DNA of 64,000 bases from NCBI RefSeq assembly GCF_030505395.1, contig NZ_CP130044.1, positions 1,473,001-1,537,000 of the forward strand. The letters are read 5' to 3'. Positions 8,092 to 17,758 of the stretch are shown piece after piece. How positions within the stretch are numbered: position 1 is the first letter of the stretch; each line of letters opens with the position of its first letter. Made by a program: the position numbers and the translations under genes. Source of the DNA: Asticcacaulis sp. ZE23SCel15. GTDB taxonomy: Bacteria > Pseudomonadota > Alphaproteobacteria > Caulobacterales > Caulobacteraceae. The notes beneath the pieces are model-generated. The model did not search any database. It worked only from the letters and a program-made list of their open reading frames with translations, and was not told the DNA's origin.

Positions 8092-10101
8092 TCAGGCCTT
8101 TTGGCGGCGCGCGGGCTGATCCTGTTCCATGTAGCGCAGGACCAGATCGCCGGACATCGGCTTTGAGAAATACCAGCCCTGAATATAGTCGCCGCCCAGT
8201 TCGCTCAATATTTCATACTGGGCTTCGGTCTCGACACCTTCCATCACACAGGTCAGGCCCATGTCCTGACACAGCACGATCAACGAGCGTACGATCTTAA
8301 AGCTGGCCGGATTGGTGTCGATGTCCGAGATAAAGCTCTTGTCGACCTTGATCTTATCGAGCGGCAAGCGGTGGACGTGGCTGAGCGAAGAATAGCCGGT
8401 GCCAAAGTCATCAAGCGAAATCCCGCAGCCCAGCGCCTTGAGGGCATCAATCGCCCGGCGGGCCTGCGCGAAATCGCTGGTGATCGAGGTTTCGGTGATC
8501 TCGAAATCGATGCGTTTAGGGTCAACTCCGCTCTGGTTGACGCAGGCGATGATCTGTACCACGCCTTCGGCCACGGAGATATCCTGCGCCGACAGATTGA
8601 TCGAAATGCGCACATGATCGGGCCATGAGGCCGCGGCTTTGAGCGCCTTTTGGATGAGCACCTTCGTCATGGGCCGGATCAGGCCGGCGCGTTCGGCAAT
8701 GGGGATAAACCGGTCCGGGCCAATGGCCCCCAGGAATGGGCTTTGCCAGCGAGCCAGCGCCTCAAAAGCGGCGATGCGGCCCGTGCGGGCATCGACGATC
8801 GGCTGATAGACCACGGACAATTCGCAGTCCAGATCGGCAACCTGCAAGGCCTGCTCGACCACGCTGTGCTCATGGATCAGTTTCTCATGGGCCTGCGAGA
8901 ACAGCACGGTCTGACCGCGCAGATGGCGCTTGGCGTAGTAAAGCGCATAGTCGGCCCGCTCAAACAAACCGTCGGGCGTGTTGGCGGAATCGGGGAAGGT
9001 GGCAAAGCCGATGCAGGCCGAAATCTGAGCGTGCGAGGCCCCAATGTCATAGGGCAGGCGCACGATGTCGCCCAGCTTTTGCCCCAGAGCCATCAGGTCT
9101 GAGTCGCTGGGGTTGCCGGTGACGACCAGCCCGAACTCATCACCGCCCAGCCGCGACAGGATGACATTGGCTCCGCACAGGCTTTGCAGGCGGCGTCCGG
9201 CTTCGATCAGAACCCGGTCGCCGGTCGCGTGGCCATAGGTGTCGTTGACCGGCTTAAACCCGTCCAGATCGACAATGCCAATGGCAAAGCGGTCGCCGCT
9301 TTTGTGGCAGATTTCAAACGTCAGGTTAAGTGCGGCAAAGAACCGTCGGCGGTTCGGCAGGTCAGTCAGGCTGTCGAGATTGGCGATACGAAAATTATCG
9401 TCGCTTAAGCGTTCGGTCTCTTCCTGCTTGACGATCAGATCTTTGCGTGATTGCACCAGATTGGCAAAATCGCGGTAATAGACCATCAGGATGAAGATCA
9501 TGGCAATCGACACCAGCGCCAGATTGACCGCCACCGCCCGTAAGGCGGCGTGGCCCTCAAGCATAAAAAAGATGATGAACGGCGTGTTGACGATCAGGGT
9601 CACCAGCAAGGCGGCCGAGCGCACATGCATCAGGCAGAAAATACAGCCAATGACCGTCAGGGCCATGAAAAACGCAATAAGCCCCTGGGCATAGGGATCG
9701 CCGTAGGGGTAAAGCGACAAACTCCAGGTCGTGTAGCCGATCGCCAGTCCAACGGCCATCTTATGGGTCAGGCGCAGTTGTTTTAAAATCTGTGCATCGT
9801 CATATTTGACATGACGCCTTTGCCACCACACCTTGAGGCGCACGACGCACAATATGCCAAAGCTGACGGGGACATATAGGGCCAGCCAGACCGGGGCTTC
9901 GCCATAATAGGTATATGAGACCGTCAGCGCATTGGTGGTCAGGATAAAATAGAGAATAGGGGCCTGTTTTGTGAAGGCCTCAAACTGTGCACGCACCAGC
10001 GCGGGATTGTCCGACTGGACACGGAAAAGATTTATCAAGCGCATAAAGGGCGACGGGGACAAGGGCTCAACCTGCGGACGGCGGACAAAACGTCCGTTCA
10101 C
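8092..10101 (-). CDS. Membrane-bound GGDEF-EAL protein (cyclic-di-GMP turnover)
   Basis: The 669-residue protein has an N-terminal membrane part with about six helices (about 45-215), a short linker helix, a GGDEF domain (about 240-400) and an EAL domain (about 415-660). The cyclase signature is an intact GGDEF (SRLGGDEFGLV). The residues expected for the inhibitory RxxD site just upstream are absent. The phosphodiesterase part keeps FEALARW, INLSAQD, FEITETS, DDFGTGYSS, KVDKSFI and EGVETEAQ, so both activities are possible. It faces the M14 gene end to end and is transcribed alone. The membrane sensor type is not one I can name. Confidence 0.88.
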   Translation of the reverse strand: MNGRFVRRPQVEPLSPSPFMRLINLFRVQSDNPALVRAQFEAFTKQAPILYFILTTNALTVSYTYYGEAPVWLALYVPVSFGILCVVRLKVWWQRRHVKYDDAQILKQLRLTHKMAVGLAIGYTTWSLSLYPYGDPYAQGLIAFFMALTVIGCIFCLMHVRSAALLVTLIVNTPFIIFFMLEGHAALRAVAVNLALVSIAMIFILMVYYRDFANLVQSRKDLIVKQEETERLSDDNFRIANLDSLTDLPNRRRFFAALNLTFEICHKSGDRFAIGIVDLDGFKPVNDTYGHATGDRVLIEAGRRLQSLCGANVILSRLGGDEFGLVVTGNPSDSDLMALGQKLGDIVRLPYDIGASHAQISACIGFATFPDSANTPDGLFERADYALYYAKRHLRGQTVLFSQAHEKLIHEHSVVEQALQVADLDCELSVVYQPIVDARTGRIAAFEALARWQSPFLGAIGPDRFIPIAERAGLIRPMTKVLIQKALKAAASWPDHVRISINLSAQDISVAEGVVQIIACVNQSGVDPKRIDFEITETSITSDFAQARRAIDALKALGCGISLDDFGTGYSSLSHVHRLPLDKIKVDKSFISDIDTNPASFKIVRSLIVLCQDMGLTCVMEGVETEAQYEILSELGGDYIQGWYFSKPMSGDLVLRYMEQDQPARRQKA

Positions 10102-10188
10102 GAATTCTTCGATTGAGGGAATTCTAGCAGGCTTAGATAAATAAACCTTTACAAAGGCGGGCGGTATTTTTAAGGTCTGTATCGGCGG

Positions 10189-10434
10189 TTAACCGCCTGA
10201 AAAAACTGAGAAAAATGCCACTTCATCGGTATCGTTCAAGGCGATGTCATCGCGCGCCTTGGTCTGGTTGACGCTCATGTGAATATCGGATGGTTTCAGG
10301 GCGTGCGCGGCCATGAGGTCTGAAAATACCGTATCGCGTAGCCGGTGGAGTGTCAGCTCTGCCTCATGCGGCACGGTGATTTCGCGCTGACCAATCAGGT
10401 CGGATATTTTTCCGAAAAATAAAATGCGGATCAT
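10189..10434 (-). CDS. moaD: MoaD, small subunit of molybdopterin synthase
   Basis: The 81-residue ubiquitin-like protein begins MIRILFFGKISDLIG and ends with the essential Gly-Gly (FFSVFSGG). In the cell this tail is adenylated and then carries the sulfur that MoaE uses to turn cyclic pyranopterin into molybdopterin. The open frame continues upstream, but ATG 10434 was chosen because AGGAAA lies just before it and the length fits MoaD. It is divergent from moaA, sharing a gap of about 117 bases. moaE and moaC are not in the window. Confidence 0.85.
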   Translation of the reverse strand: MIRILFFGKISDLIGQREITVPHEAELTLHRLRDTVFSDLMAAHALKPSDIHMSVNQTKARDDIALNDTDEVAFFSVFSGG

Positions 10435-10551
10435 GTGGTTTCCTAATGATGGCCCTGTAACCATATAGTCAGATAAGACGAATTTACAGTCACATTCGCG
10501 CGGTTTTTCTGTTCATCTTCAGGCTTTTGATGTAGCCTGACTAACAGGTTT

Positions 10552-11592
10552 ATGATGACGTTTTTGCCCCACAATATCCCTTTGGTTTCGCCCCTTACGG
10601 CCCGCGCCGATGTTCATGGCCGCCGCATTTCCTATGTGCGGATTTCGGTGACGGATCGGTGCGACCTGCGCTGCACCTACTGCATGAGCGAGCGCCAGAC
10701 CTTTTTGCCCAAATCGGCCCTGCTGTCATACGAAGAACTGGAGCGCTTAAGCCTGTTTCTGATGGATCAGGGGGTGAAAACCCTGCGTATAACCGGCGGC
10801 GAACCGCTGGTGCGTAAAGGCATATTGGGGTTTCTGAAACGCATCGGCGACCATGTTGAGGCGGGCCGCCTGAAAGAGCTGACCCTGACCACCAATGGCA
10901 CCTTGCTTAAGGACGCCGTACCCGATCTGGTGGCGGCCAATATCAAACGCATCAATGTGTCGATGGATAGCCTGAACCCCGATGTGTTCCGGCGCATTAC
11001 CCGCGGCGGCGATATCACCAAGGTGATCGAGGGTATTGAGGCCGCGCAAGGTGCAGGCATCAAAATCAAACTCAATGTCGTAGCGCTTGCTCGCGATAAC
11101 CGTGCGGAAATTTCGGATATCATCACCTGGGCGCATGGCCGCGGGATAGATGTTTCGCTGATTGAGACCATGCCGCTGGGCGACGATATTGCGGGCCGTG
11201 AGGATCAGTTTGTATCGTTGCGCGATGTCGTACGCGACCTGTCGTCGTTCTGGAGCCTTGAGCCGCTGACGGAAAAAACCGCCGGGCCCGCGCGCTATTA
11301 CCGTGTGGCGGAAACCGGCGGTAAGCTGGGGCTGATCACGCCGCTTAGTCACAATTTCTGCGACGACTGCAACCGGGTGCGGGTGACCGCAACGGGTAAG
11401 CTTTATATGTGTCTGGGTCAGGACGACCATGTCGATCTGGCCGCCGCGCTGCGGGCTGATCCGACCGATGCTGGCCTTGATGCCGCCTATACCGAAGCCC
11501 TCAGTCACAAGCCCCGCCGCCATGAATTCCTGATCGAATCGGGTACAGTGCGCGGCGTAGGCTCCCGTACCATGTCCGTCACCGGAGGATAG
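10552..11592 (+). CDS. moaA: GTP 3',8-cyclase MoaA
   Basis: This encodes a 346-residue radical-SAM enzyme for the first step of molybdenum cofactor synthesis, converting GTP to 3',8-cyclo-GTP. The SAM-cluster cysteines are C37, C41 and C44 in CDLRCTYC. The second, substrate-binding 4Fe-4S site is visible as NFCDDCNRVR with a further Cys in KLYMCLG. RITGGEPLVRKG and LTLTTNGTLL are standard MoaA signatures, and the catalytic C-terminal Gly-Gly is present. It heads a moaA-moaB-moeA operon and supplies cofactor to the nitrate reductase encoded downstream on the other strand. Confidence 0.95.
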   Translation: MMTFLPHNIPLVSPLTARADVHGRRISYVRISVTDRCDLRCTYCMSERQTFLPKSALLSYEELERLSLFLMDQGVKTLRITGGEPLVRKGILGFLKRIGDHVEAGRLKELTLTTNGTLLKDAVPDLVAANIKRINVSMDSLNPDVFRRITRGGDITKVIEGIEAAQGAGIKIKLNVVALARDNRAEISDIITWAHGRGIDVSLIETMPLGDDIAGREDQFVSLRDVVRDLSSFWSLEPLTEKTAGPARYYRVAETGGKLGLITPLSHNFCDDCNRVRVTATGKLYMCLGQDDHVDLAAALRADPTDAGLDAAYTEALSHKPRRHEFLIESGTVRGVGSRTMSVTGG

Positions 11593-11595
11593 ATT

Positions 11596-12162
11596 TTGCT
11601 GCCCCTTACCGACACTGATCGCGCCTATATCGGGGCCGGTCGTATCCACGAAGACCGCGGGTTTCACCCTGTTAATATCGCCGTCCTGACCGTTTCCGAT
11701 ACGCGCACGGCGGACAATGACACTTCCGGCGATGTGCTGGCGCGGCGGATTACGGACGCCGGTCATCATCTGGCGGCGCGCAATATTGTGCGCGATGACA
11801 TTGAGCATATTCGCACCATCATCGGCAACTTGGTGAAATCGAAGGAGATCGAGGTCATTATCACGACCGGCGGCACTGGCATTACTGGCCGCGATGTCAC
11901 TCCCGAAGCGGTCGAGCCGATGTTTGATAAGCGCATCGAAGGCTTTTCGACCATCTTTCATATGGTGAGTTTCCAGACGGTCGGCCTGTCGACCCTGCAA
12001 TCGCGGGCCCTGGCGGGGCTGATCGACGGGGTATTTGTGTTCTGCCTGCCGGGCTCAAACGGCGCCTGCAAAGATGGCTGGGATAAGGTCATCCGCTGGC
12101 AATTGGATAGCCGTCACGGGCCGTGCAATATGGTCGAACTGATGCCCAGACTTAAAGAATAA
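11596..12162 (+). CDS. moaB: MoaB/MogA-family molybdopterin adenylyltransferase-like protein
   Basis: The 188-residue protein has the MoaB/MogA fold with VLTVSDTRTADNDTSGD, VIITTGGTGITGRDVTPEA and CLPGSNGACKDGWD. Proteins of this family bind molybdopterin and, in many organisms, adenylate it before metal insertion by MoeA. The start is a TTG 3 bases after the moaA stop codon, with GGAGG at 11584-11588 inside the end of moaA. This implies translational coupling. The next gene, moeA, starts 19 bases later. Calling it MoaB rather than MogA is based on length and motif pattern. Confidence 0.9.
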   Translation: MLPLTDTDRAYIGAGRIHEDRGFHPVNIAVLTVSDTRTADNDTSGDVLARRITDAGHHLAARNIVRDDIEHIRTIIGNLVKSKEIEVIITTGGTGITGRDVTPEAVEPMFDKRIEGFSTIFHMVSFQTVGLSTLQSRALAGLIDGVFVFCLPGSNGACKDGWDKVIRWQLDSRHGPCNMVELMPRLKE

Positions 12163-12181
12163 TCATTAAAAGAGAAATAGA

Positions 12182-13411
12182 ATGGCTGCGCTCAAAGGGA
12201 TATCCGTCGATCAGGCTGCCGACTTTCTGCGCATGGTGGCCCCAAAACCGCGCCCCCAAAAAGTGAAGCTGGAAAAAGCGCGGGGTCGGGTGCTGGCCGA
12301 AGACGTGCTGGCCGCCCGCGATCAGCCGCCGTTCAACGCCTCGGCCATGGATGGCTATGCGGTGGTGGATTTAATCACCGATGAGGCCTTGCAAAATGAG
12401 CCGCTGTCGGTCATCGGTGAAAGTCTGGCCGGTCGGCGCTTTAAAGGCGATCTGATAGCAGGCGAAGCGGTACGCATCTTTACCGGCGCGCCTGTGCCCG
12501 CGGCGGCAAACGCGGTTATCATTCAGGAAAATGTCGACAGGCAGGGTGACCTGATTTTTGTGCAGCCCGACGGATGGGCCTCGAAAAGCGATAATATCCG
12601 TCCGCGCGGCGGGGATTTCAAAGCCGGTGAGGTCTTGCTTGAGGCCGGGCAGATGCTTGATCCGTGGGCGCTGTCGCTGGTCGCGGCGGCAGGTTATGAT
12701 AAGGTTGTTGTGCGCAAAAAACCGGTGATCGCGATCCTCTCTAATGGCGACGAACTGGTGCGGGTGGGTGACAAACCGAAATCCGATCAGATTTTTGAAT
12801 CCGGCTCCCACGCCCTGATCGGCCTGATCGAACAGTGGGGCGGTAAGGCGAAATTTTTAGGCGCGGCGGGCGACAGTATCAAGGCGATCCACAAAGCGCT
12901 AAAAAACGTGAAAGCCGATCTGATTGTCACCATCGGCGGGGCCAGTGTCGGCGATTACGATCTGGTCAAACCGGCGCTGGAACAGTTGGGTCTTCAGGTC
13001 GATTTCGCCAGCGTCAATATTCGGCCCGGTAAACCGACTTGGCTGGGTAATCTCGAAGATGGCACGCGCGTTTTGGGTTTGCCCGGTAATCCGGCCTCAG
13101 CCATGGTGTGTGCTCAGTTGTTTTTGCGGCCCTATATCGAAGCAGCTTTGGGCCGGTATGAGCCGCGTCCGCTGCTTACCGCCAAACTGACCGTTGCACT
13201 TCCCGCCAATGGCCCGCGTGAAAGCTGGCTGCGGGCAGTGATAACCCATGATGACAAGGGTCAGCTTAAGGTTACCGCCCTGCGCGATCAGGACTCATCG
13301 TTGGTGACGGTATTTGCCAAATCCAATGCCTTGCTGCGCCGCCCTTTCGACGCCCCGGCCGCGAAGACCGGCGATCTGGTGTCGGTTTTGCCGTTAGATC
13401 GGCTGGTGTAA
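12182..13411 (+). CDS. moeA: Molybdopterin molybdenumtransferase MoeA
   Basis: The 409 residues match MoeA throughout: FNASAMDGYAV near the N-terminus, the IFTGAPVP and ADAVI-like (ANAVIIQE) stretch, RPRGGDFKAGE, LSNGDELV, the MoaB-like domain with VTIGGASVGDYD, and PGKPTWLG with LPGNPASAM. MoeA inserts molybdate into adenylated molybdopterin to give active cofactor in the cytoplasm. It is the last gene of the moaA-moaB-moeA operon. Its 3' end overlaps the convergent mobA gene by 18 bases. Confidence 0.94.
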   Translation: MAALKGISVDQAADFLRMVAPKPRPQKVKLEKARGRVLAEDVLAARDQPPFNASAMDGYAVVDLITDEALQNEPLSVIGESLAGRRFKGDLIAGEAVRIFTGAPVPAAANAVIIQENVDRQGDLIFVQPDGWASKSDNIRPRGGDFKAGEVLLEAGQMLDPWALSLVAAAGYDKVVVRKKPVIAILSNGDELVRVGDKPKSDQIFESGSHALIGLIEQWGGKAKFLGAAGDSIKAIHKALKNVKADLIVTIGGASVGDYDLVKPALEQLGLQVDFASVNIRPGKPTWLGNLEDGTRVLGLPGNPASAMVCAQLFLRPYIEAALGRYEPRPLLTAKLTVALPANGPRESWLRAVITHDDKGQLKVTALRDQDSSLVTVFAKSNALLRRPFDAPAAKTGDLVSVLPLDRLV

Positions 13412-13987
13412 ACCCAGATCGGCCAGACGGTTGATATTGGTATAGGCGCGCTCATCAGTGGGGGTGAGGGTGCTGATCTTTTGCGTGCTCAAAAACCGCA
13501 AAACGCCCAAACCGCCATCCGCCTGACGCAAAGCGCTATCCAAAGCGGCGAACATCTGCGGCTGCCACAGGGCGCACAACGGATGATCGCGCTGACCCTT
13601 GATGTAAATAATATCCGCGCCCGACACCATCTGGGCCGTGACCAGTGATTTGACCATTGTGACCGGAATATGCGGCATGTCGCACGGCAGGCTGATCAGG
13701 GACTTGGCCTTAAGCCGGATCGCCGCTTTCAGACCGGTGTGGATGCCGCTTAAAGGCCCCAGATTAGCGATGGCCGGATCATCATAGATCAGCGGCGTTT
13801 TCAGGGTGCGCAACTGCGCCGCCACTGGCGATATCGGCTCACCGGCATTGACCAGAAGCTGCGATACTTGCGGGGTCAGGGCGGCTATAGCATGGCTGAT
13901 CAGGGGCGCGTGATCATAGATGGCAAACGGCTTATTGCCGCCCATCCGCTGGCCCTGCCCCCCCGCCAGGATCACGCCCACAATCAT
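13394..13987 (-). CDS. mobA: Molybdenum cofactor guanylyltransferase MobA
   Basis: The 197-residue protein starts MIVGVILAGGQGQRMGGNKP, the nucleotide-binding loop of MobA, and carries LISLPCDMPHIP and the NINRLADL ending motif. MobA joins GMP to molybdenum cofactor to make the bis-MGD form used by NasA-type nitrate reductases. The frame is open to 14008, but ATG 13987 was chosen because it overlaps the cobA stop codon as ATGA, the usual sign of translational coupling. It is the last gene of the nirB-nirD-nasA-cobA-mobA operon, which makes functional sense. Confidence 0.9.
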   Translation of the reverse strand: MIVGVILAGGQGQRMGGNKPFAIYDHAPLISHAIAALTPQVSQLLVNAGEPISPVAAQLRTLKTPLIYDDPAIANLGPLSGIHTGLKAAIRLKAKSLISLPCDMPHIPVTMVKSLVTAQMVSGADIIYIKGQRDHPLCALWQPQMFAALDSALRQADGGLGVLRFLSTQKISTLTPTDERAYTNINRLADLGLHQPI

Positions 13988-14754
13988 GCTGTCTGCACTT
14001 TCGGCCATTCGGCCACTGTAGCCGCCGCGGTCAGCCGTGCAAAGCGGAAAGCCTCACCGGCGCCGATCAGTACTGGCCCGCTAAAGGCTGCTTCCGCGAC
14101 CCGTGCGGCCAGTTCTTTCAAACGTCCCTTGATGGCGCGGGCGTGAGCGCGACCGGCATTTTCGACGATGATGATCGGTGTGTCACCGCTGCGGCCTGCC
14201 GCGATTAACCGCGCTTCGATATGAGCCGCATTGTGCGACGACATGTAAAACACCAGCGAGGTTTGCGGATCGCAGACGGTGGTTTCCTTCAGGTCGATCG
14301 AGCCGTCCTTGGTGCGGCCGGTCAGAAAGGTGACCGAACGCGCTTCGCCGCGGTGGGTGAGCGGGAAGGAAAACTGGGCCGCCGCCGCCGAAGCCGCCGT
14401 CACACCGGGCAGGGTTTTGTGCGCAATATGGTGGGCCTCAAGGTAATCGCGTTCCTCTTCGACCCTGCCAAATACTGACGGATCGCCGCCTTTGAGGCGC
14501 ACCACATGCAGGCCTTTTTTCGCCAACCGCACCATCAGGGCATTAGTCTTATCCTGCGGCACCGACAGGCGATCCCCGCGTTTACCGACGCAGATTTTTA
14601 CGCACTTGGTCGGGGCCAGAGCGATGATGTCTTCGCTGACGAGGGCATCATAAAGCATCGCCTGCGCCGATTGCAGGGCTTTCAGCGCGCCCAGCGTCAG
14701 GTGATCGGCATCGCCGGGGCCTGCGCCGACTAAGGATACAAAACCGTCACGCAT
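13984..14754 (-). CDS. cobA: Uroporphyrinogen-III C-methyltransferase
   Basis: The 256-residue methyltransferase has the SUMT signatures SLVGAGPGDADHLTLGA, YDALVSEDI, VRLKGGDPSVFGR, LPGVTAASAAAA and LTHRG. It adds two methyl groups from S-adenosylmethionine to uroporphyrinogen III to give precorrin-2, the precursor of siroheme. The length corresponds to the single-domain CobA form rather than the CysG fusion, so the dehydrogenase/ferrochelatase step must come from another gene. It overlaps the end of nasA by 8 bases and mobA by 4 bases, so it belongs to the nitrate operon and supplies siroheme for NirB. Confidence 0.93.
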   Translation of the reverse strand: MRDGFVSLVGAGPGDADHLTLGALKALQSAQAMLYDALVSEDIIALAPTKCVKICVGKRGDRLSVPQDKTNALMVRLAKKGLHVVRLKGGDPSVFGRVEEERDYLEAHHIAHKTLPGVTAASAAAAQFSFPLTHRGEARSVTFLTGRTKDGSIDLKETTVCDPQTSLVFYMSSHNAAHIEARLIAAGRSGDTPIIIVENAGRAHARAIKGRLKELAARVAEAAFSGPVLIGAGEAFRFARLTAAATVAEWPKVQTA

Positions 14755-17404
14755 GAACCGGCTCCTTTGTGATCGCCTGTTTCAGCAGGCACTGTTTCAG
14801 TTCACCCTTGCACGACCCGCACGACGTGCCCGCGGTGGTGACTTCACCGATTTCTTCGACAGTCTTGGCCCCGTCATCGATGGCGGCATTGATGGCTTTT
14901 TCGCCAACGCCGCGGCAGGCGCAGATGATCCGGCCTTTGTCGGCCATCCCCGGCAGACGCCCGATCAGCAAAGCGGCGCGGTCGGCAGGGTTAAGTTCGG
15001 CATCGCCAAACCGTTCCAGCAGCCAGTCGCGCGGGGGCAATTTTTTATGAATGGGGGCCAGAAACATCGCCCTCGTCATCCGCCCGTCCTCAACCCGCAC
15101 CCGTCGCGTCAGGCCGGTGGTCGCGTCTTCTAATATCAGGTTGGCCTCGACCATCGGCATATCGACCGGCGCAATGCCAGCGATCTCGAAACAGTCGGCA
15201 TGGGTGTGGGTGGTGCGCCGCCAGATAGTATCCTCAGACCATGTCGGTAACTCACCGTCGAAATCACGCGGGGCCATGACAAAGCCGTGCCAGGCTTCGT
15301 TATAGGCGCGAACATTGGCCGGGGTGTGCTTGAATTCCGGCTGGCCCGATATCGGATCCACAGCGGGGTTGATGAGCTGGTTTGAGCGGCCAAACGGCGC
15401 GAACTGCTTGGTCCAGTGCATCGGAATATGGAGGCTGCCCTCGCGCACATCATCAGTCACGCGGGCCTTCAAAATGGCCTCACCATAGGCCGTGGTCACG
15501 ACCGCCAGCCGTCCGTCCTTGATATGCAGACGGCGGGCATCCTTGGGGTGGATATCCAGCAGCGGCTCGGTGATGTGGCGGTTCAGTTCCGGTGCCAAAG
15601 CCGTGCGGGTCAGGGTATGCCAATGGTCGCGCACGCGGGCCGAATTGAGATGGAACGGGAAATCGTCTGTGGTCTGATTGGCGGGGCTGCGTACAATTGG
15701 CGGCACCAGACGGGCGCGGCCATTGGGTGTGTTGAACGTGCCATCGGTAAACAGACGATCTCCCGGCAGGCCGTCAGCTTTAAACGGCCAGCGCACCGGC
15801 TGAAGGGCGTTATACTCGGCCTTCGACATACCCGTCAGGCCGCCCAGATCAAGGAAGCGTTTGCCATCATTTTCAAAGGCGGTCAGGCCGGCGTGTTCGG
15901 CAAAGACCTCATCCGGGCCGGCCCAATTGAATGCCGATGCCCAGTCAGGATTCATGCGGCGGGCGACCTCAGACACAATCGCCCAGTCGGACCGCACCGA
16001 ACCGGGCAGGGGCGCCAGATTACGCTGACGCGAAATGACGCGTTCACTGTTGGTGACCGTGCCGTCCTTTTCGCCCCATGCCGCGGCAGGCAATTGGATG
16101 TGCGCCATGTTCATAGTGTCGGTGCGCGCGATGACGTCCGACACGACCACCAGTTCGCAGTTCGTCAGGGCCTCATGAATCTTATTGGTATCGGGCATGG
16201 ACACCATCGGGTTGGTCGCCATGATCCAGATCGCTTTGACCTTACCCGAACGCACCGCCTCGAACATATCGACGGCTTTTAACCCGGCTTTGGGGGCAAT
16301 GGTTGGCGATCCCCAATAACGCTGGACGAGGGCTTTCGACGCCTCATCAAAATCCATATGAGCGGCCAGCATGTTAGCGAGGCCCCCGACTTCGCGCCCG
16401 CCCATGGCGTTGGGCTGGCCGGTAATCGAAAACGGTGCGGCCCCCGGCTTGCCGATCTTGCCCGACAACAGGTGGGCATTGATCAGCGCCAGCCCCTTAT
16501 GTACGCCCTGCGACGACTGGTTTGAGCCCATCGAAAACAGACTGACGACCTTGGGCGTGTGCAGGAAAGCGTCGTAAAATGTTTTGAGATCAGTCACCGA
16601 AATTCCGCAGTCTTCGGCGATAGCATCAAGGCTCTGGTCGTCGGCGCTTAAGGCCGCCATCAGGCGTGAATAGCCCTCAGTATGCTGATCAATAAAATCG
16701 TGGTCGAGCGCGTCGCGGGCGATAAGGTGCGCGCACAATCCGTTCCACAGCCGCACATCGGTTTGCGGCTTGATCATCAGGTGCAGGTCGCAGGCCTTGG
16801 CGGTATCGGTGCGCTTAGGGTCGATGCAGACGCGGAACTGGTTCTCTCTGGTCTCAATCCGGCGGTACAGCACCGGATGTGTCCAGGCGGCGTTGTGACC
16901 TGAGAATACCAGCATGTCGGCTTCGGTCAGGTCATCATAGGTGCCGGGCACCAGATCGGCCCCGAACGCCTGCTTATGGGCCGCGACCGCAGACGACATA
17001 CACAGCCGCGAATTGGTGTCGACATTGGCCGTGCCGATATAGCCCTTGGCCAGTTTGTTGACGGCGTAATAATCCTCAGTAAGAAGTTGACCCGACACAT
17101 AAAACGCCACCGCGTCGGGGCCGTGGTCGCGGATAACCTGCGCAAATTTGGCGGCGACGGTACCCAGCGCATCGTCCCACGATGCGGTTTCCAACTGGCC
17201 ATTACGGCGGATGCGCGGTTCCAGCAACCGGCCCTGTAAACCGAAGGTGTTGCCGAGCGCCGTGCCTTTGGAGCACAGCCGGCCTTGATTGGCGGGATGG
17301 CTCTCATCGCCGGTGACGGTCATCTGACGGTTATTGACGACAGCTTTAACCCCGCAGCCGACGCCGCAGTATGGGCAGGTTGTCGATTGCGGGGAAGGAG
17401 TCAC
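14747..17404 (-). CDS. nasA: Assimilatory nitrate reductase catalytic subunit
   Basis: The 885-residue molybdoenzyme begins with a 4Fe-4S motif (CPYCGVGCGVKA, then RLCSKG) and continues with the bis-MGD-binding domains (MSSAVAAHKQAFG, GGREVGGLANMLAAH, WIMATNPMVSMPD, PAAAWGEKDGTVTNSER). A BFD-like 2Fe-2S domain lies at about 815-875 (CACRGVGEKAINAAI and TSCGSCKGEL). It reduces nitrate to nitrite in the cytoplasm. There is no TAT signal, as expected for an assimilatory enzyme, and the extra C-terminal Fe-S domain is typical of NasA. It lies 6 bases after nirD, and its end overlaps cobA. Confidence 0.95.
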   Translation of the reverse strand: MTPSPQSTTCPYCGVGCGVKAVVNNRQMTVTGDESHPANQGRLCSKGTALGNTFGLQGRLLEPRIRRNGQLETASWDDALGTVAAKFAQVIRDHGPDAVAFYVSGQLLTEDYYAVNKLAKGYIGTANVDTNSRLCMSSAVAAHKQAFGADLVPGTYDDLTEADMLVFSGHNAAWTHPVLYRRIETRENQFRVCIDPKRTDTAKACDLHLMIKPQTDVRLWNGLCAHLIARDALDHDFIDQHTEGYSRLMAALSADDQSLDAIAEDCGISVTDLKTFYDAFLHTPKVVSLFSMGSNQSSQGVHKGLALINAHLLSGKIGKPGAAPFSITGQPNAMGGREVGGLANMLAAHMDFDEASKALVQRYWGSPTIAPKAGLKAVDMFEAVRSGKVKAIWIMATNPMVSMPDTNKIHEALTNCELVVVSDVIARTDTMNMAHIQLPAAAWGEKDGTVTNSERVISRQRNLAPLPGSVRSDWAIVSEVARRMNPDWASAFNWAGPDEVFAEHAGLTAFENDGKRFLDLGGLTGMSKAEYNALQPVRWPFKADGLPGDRLFTDGTFNTPNGRARLVPPIVRSPANQTTDDFPFHLNSARVRDHWHTLTRTALAPELNRHITEPLLDIHPKDARRLHIKDGRLAVVTTAYGEAILKARVTDDVREGSLHIPMHWTKQFAPFGRSNQLINPAVDPISGQPEFKHTPANVRAYNEAWHGFVMAPRDFDGELPTWSEDTIWRRTTHTHADCFEIAGIAPVDMPMVEANLILEDATTGLTRRVRVEDGRMTRAMFLAPIHKKLPPRDWLLERFGDAELNPADRAALLIGRLPGMADKGRIICACRGVGEKAINAAIDDGAKTVEEIGEVTTAGTSCGSCKGELKQCLLKQAITKEPVHA

Positions 17405-17410
17405 GATAAC

Positions 17411-17758
17411 CTATCTCATCCCTAAAAAGATGCGCTCATTTTCAATTTTAAGCGGTACGGTCGGGGTGCAGCCCTTACCCGCATCGGCCCCGACCGCTTC
17501 GCCGGTTTGCAGGCTGAACGACCAGTTATGCAGCGGGCAGGCGATGTGGCGGCCGTGAACAATGCCTTCGGACAAAGGCCCGCCCTTATGCGGGCACTTG
17601 TCCATGACGGCGTAGTATTCGTTATCAACTGTGCGAAAGACCGCGATGGCCCCAAGGTCGGTATCGACGCGGCGCGCGCCCTGATACGGCACGTCAATGG
17701 CCGCACCCACATCTATCCAGTTAAGACTTGGCCAATTCAGCGTAACATTGGCGTTCAT
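17411..17758 (-). CDS. nirD: Nitrite reductase small subunit NirD (Rieske-type)
   Basis: The 115-residue protein has the Rieske fold of NirD and keeps the complete iron-sulfur ligand set, C55-x-H57 (CPH) and C74-x2-H77 (CPLH). Some NirD proteins, such as that of E. coli, are described as lacking these residues, so this one may carry a real 2Fe-2S centre. It partners NirB in reducing nitrite to ammonium. The start at 17758 overlaps the nirB stop codon by one base (TGATG), showing coupling. The frame is open further upstream, but that part lies inside nirB. Confidence 0.92.
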   Translation of the reverse strand: MNANVTLNWPSLNWIDVGAAIDVPYQGARRVDTDLGAIAVFRTVDNEYYAVMDKCPHKGGPLSEGIVHGRHIACPLHNWSFSLQTGEAVGADAGKGCTPTVPLKIENERIFLGMR

